Source of the DNA: CAYTGM01 sp964437365
GTDB taxonomy: Bacteria; Sumerlaeota; Sumerlaeia; SLMS01
NCBI GenBank assembly: GCA_964437365.1
Contig: CAYTGM010000005.1
Location: forward strand, 124,001 to 188,000
Direction: 5' to 3'
Length of the DNA stretch: 64,000 bases
The position numbers and the translations under genes were made by a program. This document shows, one piece after another, positions 27,029 through 34,578 of this stretch. Numbering within the stretch: the first letter of the stretch is position 1; every line of letters starts with the position of its first letter. Under the pieces are notes generated by a model. The model searched no databases and was not told the DNA's origin. It was given only the letters and a program-made list of their open reading frames with translations.

Positions 27029-28289
27029 GAGAGATAAACCACGAAAGGTTGCCGTGGGATGTCATCTTAAGGAAGAAGTCTGAGAACTCCTGAAAGGTGA
27101 TCTTTTCCAGTGTGGTGAGAAAATCTTCGAAGACGCTCACATCTCCGAAATTGATCAATGAATCACCAGCCAGTCGGGCACGCGCCGAGACACCTTCAAC
27201 ACCATAAATGAAGGAGTTTCTGATCTGGCGTTTTGCTCGTGTGAAACGACTCTCATCAAGTGGATGATCCTGAAGGCCTCTGATGAACCCGTTGAGAATG
27301 CTCTTCAAGTCGTCAATCTTGTCTATATCTGACATGCCATAGATCAGAAATGGGAGGGGTCTTTTCCCTGAAGGGGACCAGCTTCCGATGGTGTGAGCCA
27401 GTCGTCTCTTCTCAACGATCTCGCTGCGCAGTGGTGAAGTTCTTCCGGAAGAAAGATAAGTGTCTGAAAGTTCAGACAGGATAGAATTCTTCAAATCATT
27501 TTCAGGGACAGGCGTAGTAAGCGAAGCGATAAAGTAGGCCTGCTGCCATGGCATGGGCAAATAACGATCCTGTGAGCTGAGAAATGCCGTTGGCGGGTCG
27601 CTTTCGCGATAAGGGTTCTTGCTCTTCTGAGTGTTCTGGAAAAGCGCTTCGAGTTTTTCGTGGGTGGATTCAAGGTCAAAATCCCCTGACAGAATCAGGT
27701 ACATATTCTCAGCGGTATAGAATCGCCGATAGTGATCCAGCAACTCAGCTCGCGTAAAGGAGCTGACGGAGTCCTTATAACCAATAATAGGGTGTTGATA
27801 GGGACCTGATGAGTAGAGGGAGGGAATCGCTTCGTCAAAAAGAAACCCAAAAGGCGAGTCGATCTTTCTGCGAATTTCTTCAAGAATGACTGATCGCTCA
27901 CTCTCAACTTCTTCCTCAACAAGTTTGCTGTTCAGTACGACGTCAGCGAAATCCTCAAGCCCTTGGTGAAGACAGTCGGTGGGCACGTTGATAAAGTAGT
28001 GGGTATAATCGAAAGATGTGGCGGCATTCAAATATCCGCCCAGGTTCTCGATCTTCCTTTCATACTCCCCCACTGACAGTTTCTCAGTGCCTTTAAAGAG
28101 CATGTGCTCAAGAAAATGACTGATGCCAGCGCGTTCAGGAATCTCGTCTCCGCTGCCGACAGCAACCCAGAGGTCTACTGTAACGATGGGAATATTTTTT
28201 TCCGGGATATATATAACCTCAAGCCCACTCGAGAGTTTTCGTCGAATGGGCTTGATAGAAGATCCGTTCTGCTGTGCAGCCTGGGTCAT
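26991..28289 (-). CDS. M16B zinc metallopeptidase (catalytic subunit)
   Basis: 432 residues. The inverted zinc motif HXXEH is complete: H58, E61 and H62 in SHFLEHMLFKGT, with the distal Glu in SERSVILEEIRRK. Both M16 repeats are present. No signal peptide, unlike its inactive partner encoded just downstream with a 38-base overlap. Such processing-peptidase-like pairs degrade or trim peptides, including signal or quality-control peptides near the membrane. The ATG overlaps the aroK stop by four bases (ATGA), so it is cotranslated with the shikimate genes, which is positional and not a functional link. Confidence 0.93.
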   Translation of the reverse strand: MTQAAQQNGSSIKPIRRKLSSGLEVIYIPEKNIPIVTVDLWVAVGSGDEIPERAGISHFLEHMLFKGTEKLSVGEYERKIENLGGYLNAATSFDYTHYFINVPTDCLHQGLEDFADVVLNSKLVEEEVESERSVILEEIRRKIDSPFGFLFDEAIPSLYSSGPYQHPIIGYKDSVSSFTRAELLDHYRRFYTAENMYLILSGDFDLESTHEKLEALFQNTQKSKNPYRESDPPTAFLSSQDRYLPMPWQQAYFIASLTTPVPENDLKNSILSELSDTYLSSGRTSPLRSEIVEKRRLAHTIGSWSPSGKRPLPFLIYGMSDIDKIDDLKSILNGFIRGLQDHPLDESRFTRAKRQIRNSFIYGVEGVSARARLAGDSLINFGDVSVFEDFLTTLEKITFQEFSDFFLKMTSHGNLSWFISHAESKDPEEVES

Positions 28290-28819
28290 ACAGTATCGTC
28301 CACCGTGTGTTTAGCAAGCTCGTCTATAAGCTGATCGGCGACTTCCTCTGTACTTAAGACCTCTGTATCGATAACAATAGTTGAATTCTCGTAATGGATT
28401 TCACGTTTCTTAAGAAGCGAGGCAATTTCCGCTTTAGGGTCTTCAGCATTCTGCAAGAGTGGACGGTTTGTATCGTTCTTGATACGCTGATAGAGTTCGC
28501 GCGGTGAAGCCTTGAGATAGACGGTGGATCCAAGAGATGCCAGGACATGACGGTTCTGAGGATCCATGATCGCTCCCCCGCCAGTGGCAATTACCTTGGC
28601 TTCACTATCTGCAAGCGATGCAATGACCTCTGATTCAATCGCACGAAATCCTTCTTCTCCCTTTTCCTCAAAGATTTGTGTGATCGACTTACCCTCTTTT
28701 TCTTCGATTAAAGCGTCTGTGTCGATGAACTCATATCCAAGGATATCGGCAAGCTGTTCACCAACGGTGGTTTTGCCGGCTCCCATCGTTCCATAAAGAA
28801 TGACACAACGTTGAGACAT
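28286..28819 (-). CDS. aroK: Shikimate kinase
   Basis: 177-residue P-loop kinase phosphorylating shikimate at O3 with ATP, the fifth step to chorismate. Walker A is GTMGAGKTTVG; the shikimate-binding motif DTDALIE follows; the ATEGGG-like loop reads ATGGGAIMD; and RPLLQNAED marks the LID region. Size and order are normal. It lies between aroE and the M16 peptidase gene on the same strand. Confidence 0.96.
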   Translation of the reverse strand: MSQRCVILYGTMGAGKTTVGEQLADILGYEFIDTDALIEEKEGKSITQIFEEKGEEGFRAIESEVIASLADSEAKVIATGGGAIMDPQNRHVLASLGSTVYLKASPRELYQRIKNDTNRPLLQNAEDPKAEIASLLKKREIHYENSTIVIDTEVLSTEEVADQLIDELAKHTVDDTV

Positions 28820-28849
28820 AAATTACTCCTTCATACCTTTTCAGTTCGT

Positions 28850-29722
28850 TTATAAATTAAGTGTTCTCATCAGTGCAGTTCGCATTGTCTCTGGATCAGT
28901 TTCGACTCCGAACCAGAATTTGAAACTTTCTACTCCCTGACCGATCAACATTGCAAGGCCATCGGTCACTGGCAGGCCCAGATTCTTTCCTGTTTTCATA
29001 AGGTCCGTCTCGAGCGGAGAGTAAACTGCGTCGAGAAGGTGACAATGTGAGGAGAGTCTGTCGACCGGGAATTCCAGTTCTTTTTTCCCTTTCATTCCCA
29101 GGGAAGTCATCTGAAAGAGGACGTCGAATTCACTGAAATTCACGCCACCAAAATCACCGGCGAGCGGTCCCGTCTTCCAGGAAACTTTGTCTCCAGCTGG
29201 AAGGTTCTTCCGAAGTTCCTGGACAACTTCCTCGGCCTTCTCGACCGTTCTATTCAAGAGGGTGATGCTGGAAGCTCCTGACATCGCAGCACCAGCCGCC
29301 ACAGCTCTCCCGGCTCCGCCTGCGCCCAGGACCAGAACTTTGGATTTCTTGACGGTTGCTCCCGCGTTCTCAACAGCCCATATCGCTCCCAGACAATCTG
29401 TATTGTGACCCGTCAGAGATCCGTCTTCTTCGACCCGTATAGTGTTCACAGCTCCGATAATCCGAGCCTCGTCTGTCAAATGGTCCATCTGCTCGAAAGC
29501 GCTGATCTTGTGCGGGATCGTGACGTTTGCGCCACGAAACCCGAGGGCGGGCAAACCTCTCACGGCTTGACTTACGAGCTCCGGCTTAACACAGAGCGGA
29601 ATATATACAGCATCAAGTCCGGCCGCTTCTATCGCGGCATTCTGCATCGGGGGCGAGAGGGTATGTGAGACGGGGTAACCCATCACTCCGACCAGTTGAG
29701 TTTTTCCGGTGACAGCTTTCAT
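28850..29722 (-). CDS. aroE: Shikimate dehydrogenase
   Basis: Reduces 3-dehydroshikimate to shikimate with NADPH. 290 residues. The substrate-site motifs are intact: GYPVSHTLSPPMQNAA, NVTIPHK (catalytic Lys) and GHNTDCLGA (catalytic Asp). The NADP Rossmann loop is VLGAGGAGRAV, and the C-terminal helix carries GLAMLIGQGVESFKFW. aroE and aroK are adjacent (30-base gap), giving two consecutive steps of the aromatic amino acid pathway in one operon, with the prepilin peptidase gene immediately upstream (one-base overlap). Confidence 0.97.
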   Translation of the reverse strand: MKAVTGKTQLVGVMGYPVSHTLSPPMQNAAIEAAGLDAVYIPLCVKPELVSQAVRGLPALGFRGANVTIPHKISAFEQMDHLTDEARIIGAVNTIRVEEDGSLTGHNTDCLGAIWAVENAGATVKKSKVLVLGAGGAGRAVAAGAAMSGASSITLLNRTVEKAEEVVQELRKNLPAGDKVSWKTGPLAGDFGGVNFSEFDVLFQMTSLGMKGKKELEFPVDRLSSHCHLLDAVYSPLETDLMKTGKNLGLPVTDGLAMLIGQGVESFKFWFGVETDPETMRTALMRTLNL

Positions 29723-30906
29723 CAGTAGAGAAGAACGAGAACCTCTGAAAAAATAAAATCCTGAAAAATCAGAATCAGAATTGCAGCAAGGGCAATCGAT
29801 GGTCCGAAAGGAACGTGGTGCACCTTGGAAACGCCTGGTGATCTGCCTCCGGCCTCAAGGAGCTTCAATGTCAAATCGTCTTTGGGAGCCATTGGACTGT
29901 TCTCTTCATCATGGGACTCTTCAGAGTCTTCATCAGCAGTCATGTCGGCTAACTGGTCAGGTGAAAGAGCTGTCGAATCTGCTTTAGCATAATCAGGTAA
30001 TGGAGCTCTTCTCAAGTCTTCAGCACGATTTGGTTTCAACCTTCCAAGGAGAAGCCCGAAGCCTCCGACGAAGGCTCCGATAAAGCAGGCCAGGAACAGG
30101 GTCATCATGGACCCCGTCACTCCCAGTGTGGCTCCGATGAGAGCAAACAGCTTAACATCACCGAAACCCATCGCCTCTTTCTGAAAAACGACTTTACCGG
30201 CGATCGATATCCCCCAGAGAAGAAAGAAGCCGAAGGCACTGCCAATAACAGCATTCACAAAAGGTTCCCACCAGAGGCCTTCATAGTTCAAGACCTTGGC
30301 TCCGGTAATCAGATTCGAGAAAAGAACGAAAGGGTCTGTATTACTGTCTATGCGAATGACTGGAAACGGCCCTGCCTGGGTCAGGATAGGCATGGAGTCC
30401 AGAAGTCCGATTATTAAAGCCGACACGAGGGCGACTGCGGTTCCCCAGATCGTAATGCCGTCTGGGATAATCCATGAGTCAAGATCCGTAAAAGTTCCGA
30501 TAATCAACAAACCGGTAAAGGCAAGGTACCAGAATGTGGCCCATTGAAACGCCTCTGAGCCATAGGGATTCGTTCCGATGAAGACGAAGAGAAAGGCAAA
30601 TCCAGTTAATAGCTCGACGATCATATATCGAGGACTGAAAGAAGCACCGCACTGCCGGCATCTCCCCTTCAGGATAAAATAACTGAGCACAGGAATGTTG
30701 TCCAGGGCGTCTACCATACTCCCGCAGCGGAAGCAGAAACTTCTTTTCGGGTTGAAGATTGATAGACCCGCCGGGACGCGGTAAATGCAGACGTTAAAAA
30801 AGGAGCCAAAGATGAGGCCAAAGAGGAAGGCAACGAATGCCCAGAAGGGATAGAAGGGCTCCGACCAGATGGAGAGAGGCTCGAACTGTTCGGCTGGATT
30901 GATCAA
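29722..30906 (-). CDS. pilD: Prepilin peptidase / N-methyltransferase (A24) with an acidic insert
   Basis: Type IV prepilin leader peptidase of the inner membrane. Present: an N-terminal membrane span, GLIFGSFFNVCIYRVPAGLS, the methylase zinc site CFRCG...CRQCG, the first catalytic Asp in GTFTDLDSWIIPDGIT, and the second in MGFGDVKLFALIGATLG. The pathway is pilus or type II secretion pseudopilin maturation, plus competence in some species. At 394 residues it exceeds the usual 250-290. The excess is a polar, acidic, disordered insert (about residues 298-355) before the last membrane part (PFGPSIALAAILI). No pilin gene lies in the window. Confidence 0.95.
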   Translation of the reverse strand: MINPAEQFEPLSIWSEPFYPFWAFVAFLFGLIFGSFFNVCIYRVPAGLSIFNPKRSFCFRCGSMVDALDNIPVLSYFILKGRCRQCGASFSPRYMIVELLTGFAFLFVFIGTNPYGSEAFQWATFWYLAFTGLLIIGTFTDLDSWIIPDGITIWGTAVALVSALIIGLLDSMPILTQAGPFPVIRIDSNTDPFVLFSNLITGAKVLNYEGLWWEPFVNAVIGSAFGFFLLWGISIAGKVVFQKEAMGFGDVKLFALIGATLGVTGSMMTLFLACFIGAFVGGFGLLLGRLKPNRAEDLRRAPLPDYAKADSTALSPDQLADMTADEDSEESHDEENSPMAPKDDLTLKLLEAGGRSPGVSKVHHVPFGPSIALAAILILIFQDFIFSEVLVLLY

Positions 30907-31075
30907 CGGGTTTCGCTTTCTGGTTAGTACTCTGCTGGTACCGGTTTCTCATGGGCACTTCTGCAGGACAATTATTCCTTGGCTGAATGAGTGCAACAGC
31001 AGAAGTGAGAGAGATGACAATCCTCTTGTCTTATTTAGGCAGGATGCTTCATTGTTTATCTAAGGAGAGATTCAA

Positions 31076-31567
31076 CTGTTTATCTACGCTTTCATACCCG
31101 TCGTCGCTTCTGGTTTTCCTGCCATCGCACCGATCATCCTCGGAGCTGCAGCAGCTCTTGGGTATCGCCAGCTTACAAAGTCCAGTGACATCGGTGGTGA
31201 TATCAATAAAGAGTTGATGAATGCGCTCCATAATCAGACAACTGTGGAGCTCAACCTGGAGGAAACGGTCCTGGAATCCATCGAACTGGAGGTTGGGCGC
31301 GCCGAGGTTCTGAACTTTGAGAAAGATGATACGGTTCTAACCCTGATTAAGGATGAGAGAGGGAAGCTCAAGATTCAGGTGATCGGACCCGTAGATGCAG
31401 ACCGCGAAGAATTACGGCGAAAGGGCGAGGAATTTGCTCAAGAGATGGCACAGCTGTTTGCACAAAATCGGGCCGTTGAAGCACTTGAAAGGCTCAATGC
31501 AGAGGTTGTTGAAGAAGAAGTCACCGAAGATAACGTGATCAAGTTGAAGGTCAAACGCTGGACATGA
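31076..31567 (+). CDS. Small membrane-anchored protein with probable CTG start, unknown
   Basis: I read this gene from CTG 31076 because AAGGAG at 31062-31067 lies eight bases before it and the frame stays open back to a TAA at 31061. The obvious later starts (TTG 31214, ATG 31217) have no ribosome-binding site and would remove a convincing hydrophobic N-terminus (IYAFIPVVASGFPAIAPIIL). ATT 31070 is another rare possibility. The product of about 163 residues then has one membrane segment, a central strand-rich region (TTVELNLEETVLESIELEVG) and a helical Glu-rich end (ELRRKGEEFAQEMAQLFAQN, VIKLKVKRW). No family is firmly recognised; the tail resembles Ycf35/DUF1257-type proteins. Confidence 0.65.
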   Translation: MFIYAFIPVVASGFPAIAPIILGAAAALGYRQLTKSSDIGGDINKELMNALHNQTTVELNLEETVLESIELEVGRAEVLNFEKDDTVLTLIKDERGKLKIQVIGPVDADREELRRKGEEFAQEMAQLFAQNRAVEALERLNAEVVEEEVTEDNVIKLKVKRWT

Positions 31568-31618
31568 TCTTTTCCCAGGTCGAGTCTCAGGATCCTAAGG
31601 AGTAATCCCACTTAATTT

Positions 31619-32467
31619 ATGGCACAGGGCCGCTTTTCAAAGCTTGAAACAAAGAATAATCAGATCGATCCATCGAAGCTTCAACCGCCTGAAGGGACGG
31701 TGGATATTCACGGAAACCGCGACCCAAAGGGGTCTAAGGCTTCTGAAGCCAATCCAAGTGATCCATACGCCGACCATCACTACCCTACATTTATCGAAAT
31801 GGCAGACGACTCCTTTTTTGCCGGAGACTACAAGGATGCACTCCGTCATTTCAGCCGCGCACTGCAGGAAGACAACACACATATTTATCCCTGGATCGGG
31901 CAGATTTCAGCACTGATTGCGATGAAGCAGTACAGGGAAGCGGAGCTCTGGTCGAACAAGGCCCTGGAACAATTCCCCGAAGACAGCTCGCTTTTAAGTC
32001 AGCGGGCCAGAGTTCTGGCTCTCACCGGAAACGTGAAGAGAGCTATCGGTTCGAGCGACTTTGCCATGAGCAAGGGCGCTACTAAGTGGTCATGGCTGGC
32101 TCGAGGAGAAGTTCTACTTGAAGCAAAGGATGGGAACTCTCTTTTTTGCTTTGAAAAGGCTCTGGAAATGGCAGATGCAGAGGACTGGAAAGTCCCCCAC
32201 CTGGCTGCTCTCGCTTACGCCCGAAAGCACCAGTGGGCATCAGCGGAAGAGTTTCACCGAAAGGCACTCGAGAGAAACTCCAAGGCCTTCTTCATCTGGT
32301 ATGCTTACGCAGACACTTTGATGGAGATGAGTTACACAGACCGGGCCTCCGATGCGGTTAAGAGGTGCCTTCAGCTCAAACCTGATTTTCGACCTGCCCG
32401 CGACCTTGAGACGAAAATCCTGCGCAGGCCCTTTTTAAAGCGGGTCTTCGGTGCCTTCAAAAGATAA
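31619..32467 (+). CDS. Tetratricopeptide-repeat protein
   Basis: 282 residues. A disordered polar start (about 50 residues) is followed by five to six TPR helical pairs: ADDSFFAGDYKDALRHFSRA, IGQISALIAMKQYREAELWS, QRARVLALTGNVKRAI, FEKALEMADAEDW, AEEFHRKALERNS and YADTLMEMSYTDRASDAVKR. It ends in a basic tail (RRPFLKRVFGAFKR). No signal peptide. TPR proteins act as scaffolds; the partner cannot be told. AAGGAG sits about 17 bases before the ATG, an unusually long gap, but an in-frame stop leaves no better start. The tRNA-Ala gene follows. Confidence 0.85.
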   Translation: MAQGRFSKLETKNNQIDPSKLQPPEGTVDIHGNRDPKGSKASEANPSDPYADHHYPTFIEMADDSFFAGDYKDALRHFSRALQEDNTHIYPWIGQISALIAMKQYREAELWSNKALEQFPEDSSLLSQRARVLALTGNVKRAIGSSDFAMSKGATKWSWLARGEVLLEAKDGNSLFCFEKALEMADAEDWKVPHLAALAYARKHQWASAEEFHRKALERNSKAFFIWYAYADTLMEMSYTDRASDAVKRCLQLKPDFRPARDLETKILRRPFLKRVFGAFKR

Positions 32468-32476
32468 TATTCGGGC

Positions 32477-32506
32477 TTGACTGACACGGCGTGATTGCGC
32501 TTATTT
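32477..32506 (+). promoter_or_regulatory. Possible promoter of tRNA-Ala
   Basis: TTGACT at 32477-32482 is close to the sigma-70 -35 hexamer. After a 17-18 base spacer comes CTTATTT, a weak -10 candidate, 13-19 bases before the tRNA. The -35 match is good, the -10 poor. Confidence 0.35.
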
Positions 32507-32518
32507 CGGCGTCCTTGT

Positions 32519-32594
32519 GGGGGTATAGCTCAGTTGGTAGAGCACTAGGCTGGCAGTCTGGGTGTCAGCGGTTCGAGTCCGCTTACCTCCACCA
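32519..32594 (+). tRNA. tRNA-Ala (anticodon GGC)
   Basis: Cloverleaf folds fully: acceptor GGGGGTA / TACCTCC, D arm GCTC...GAGC, anticodon stem CTAGG / TCTGG with loop CTGGCAG (anticodon GGC), T arm AGCGG-TTCGAGT-CCGCT, and an encoded CCA end. Confidence 0.95.
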
Positions 32595-32739
32595 CTTTAT
32601 TTCAGAGACACATTCGAAGCTGTTGCTCATCTAAAGTTGGGCTGCCACCGCTGAAGGTAAAGCTGTGGTCCCAGATCTTTATTCCTGTCATCATTGGAAT
32701 GTGAAGAGAGTCTTTGATTCGATGAGATACTGAACTGAC

Positions 32740-34566
32740 TCAGTACGTCGGATCACCGAAGAGATCTTTCTTCTCAACGAGTAAATCGTAATCCTCAAGA
32801 AACAGGAGTTGGCGAGACCCAGGAAGGCTGGTCTCCTGAAAACCAGTTCTCTCTACTGTATAGCCATCAACCTCTTCGCGGATCATCTGGCGGAGCTTCT
32901 TCTGCTCCTCCCAGCCTGCATGGATCGTCCACACTTTGCGAACATCGGAAAGTTCAAAGGCCTCCACAGATTGCTCGGCCGCATAGATAAACTGAGCCGG
33001 CTTGAAATACCATCGAGTATGGGGAATGTAATAATAGTCGACCTGCTTCCCTTCAAAGCGTACTGGTTCTGTGTTCCAATACCATTCAGAGAGTTCATCA
33101 AAGTGGCAAGAGAGGACGAGTGAGCTTTGCTCATCGAGAACAACAATATCATCAGGGTAAGCCTCGAGCTGAAGTATTTCAACAGCTTGCCTTAATTCAT
33201 TCAGCCTGACAGGCAGCTCCTGACGTTCCGAGAGGGTAAACTCCTGAATCGAGGCAATGATGGCATAGACAGAAAGCAGGAGTAGAACAAAGAATCGATT
33301 TGTGCGCTGGAGATTGAGCTCTTTCCACCTGCTCAACATTTGTGACACCGCGGGGACAAACCCACGCAATCCATAGCCAGCCAATGCCATTGAATAGGGG
33401 AAGAGATATGTTGTGTGCCTGGTACCACCATAGGGAAGTTTTTGAATCGTCTGGAGCAGATAGGCGATTGCAAAGGGAAGAACCAAAAAAGCCAAAACAT
33501 TCCAACTTCTTTTTCTTATGAGTTCGAACAGACCAAGAAAACCCATGACGGCAAAGACCTGACCCAGAGCTTCCGAAAACTGGTACTGGTAAAGATCAAC
33601 AGTATTTGAAATGAAGCGCACAGGTGAAGCATCAAACTGAGCTTCCATCCAGCTGGTGGCATATGATCCTGCTCGCATATCACTGAATGGCTTCACGTGT
33701 AGCGTGTACATGAGAATAGCCATGAGGCCAAAAGGGAGAGCTGTAAGGATGATGACTATGAGTTCTTTTGGCTTTCTGCTTTCTACCAGCCATTTTACTC
33801 CCCACCAGATATACAGCCCAGTGAATGGCACGACTGCACTGTACAAATAGAACAATGTGCAAAAAAAGCAAAGGCTGAATAGAAGGAGATCTCTTCTCTG
33901 TCCTTGTTCAAGATAGCGGACAAACATCCACAACCCCGTCAGGAGAAAGGCGAACATCATCGTGTAGTTCCGACAAACAGATGAGAGTTCAATGAGTGCT
34001 GGAGAGAAACAGACGAAAACTGCGAACATGACGGCTCCGCCCTCCCCCAGTAGTCTCCGACCGAGATAAAAAGCCGGAATGATCAAATAGAGTCCACTCA
34101 GGAAGGATGGAAGTCTCAACCAGGTGACATGATCACTGATTACCATCATATAGTGATAGACGAGGTAGCTTCCTGGCGGGTGGGCGTGATACAGCGAGGT
34201 CTCCCACAAGCCCTTCAAGTCAGGGATGGCGGCTGTCTGCACAAACATCGCTTCATCCGGATTGATAGCGAAGTCATGAAGAGTTGTGAGTCTCAAAGCA
34301 GCTCCGAAGCATATTAAAGCTCCCAGAAACCAACGTTCTTTCGTCAGTCTACCCGAGTTGCGCAGGGCGAATATGAAGAGGCCTGTGGCAACGAGAAAAC
34401 CTTGTATAGCTCTTGTTCCACTTTGGAATTGGACGAGCTGTTCCACAGGAGATTGTACTCCTGTCATCAGGCTGCAGAATAATCCGAGAAAAAGAAAAAA
34501 TCCCCCGAGAAACCAGCAAAGGCGACTCAGGGGAAGATTCGGTGAATGATTTTCCAGATCGGTCAA
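32740..34566 (-). CDS. Polytopic GT39-type glycosyltransferase (paralogue)
   Basis: 608-residue GT-C membrane glycosyltransferase. The loop after an early membrane helix carries INPDEAMFVQTAAIPDL, with the acidic pair expected for metal and donor binding, then LYHAHPPGSYLVYHYMMVI. Many hydrophobic spans follow and a soluble C-terminal domain of about 150 residues begins near ASIQEFTLSERQ. Such enzymes glycosylate envelope lipids or proteins from polyprenyl-phosphate sugar. It has the same layout as the protein at 6232-8283. The neighbours (smc, tRNA) give no pathway context. Confidence 0.82.
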   Translation of the reverse strand: MTDLENHSPNLPLSRLCWFLGGFFLFLGLFCSLMTGVQSPVEQLVQFQSGTRAIQGFLVATGLFIFALRNSGRLTKERWFLGALICFGAALRLTTLHDFAINPDEAMFVQTAAIPDLKGLWETSLYHAHPPGSYLVYHYMMVISDHVTWLRLPSFLSGLYLIIPAFYLGRRLLGEGGAVMFAVFVCFSPALIELSSVCRNYTMMFAFLLTGLWMFVRYLEQGQRRDLLLFSLCFFCTLFYLYSAVVPFTGLYIWWGVKWLVESRKPKELIVIILTALPFGLMAILMYTLHVKPFSDMRAGSYATSWMEAQFDASPVRFISNTVDLYQYQFSEALGQVFAVMGFLGLFELIRKRSWNVLAFLVLPFAIAYLLQTIQKLPYGGTRHTTYLFPYSMALAGYGLRGFVPAVSQMLSRWKELNLQRTNRFFVLLLLSVYAIIASIQEFTLSERQELPVRLNELRQAVEILQLEAYPDDIVVLDEQSSLVLSCHFDELSEWYWNTEPVRFEGKQVDYYYIPHTRWYFKPAQFIYAAEQSVEAFELSDVRKVWTIHAGWEEQKKLRQMIREEVDGYTVERTGFQETSLPGSRQLLFLEDYDLLVEKKDLFGDPTY

Positions 34567-34578
34567 GTTACACTCTAC

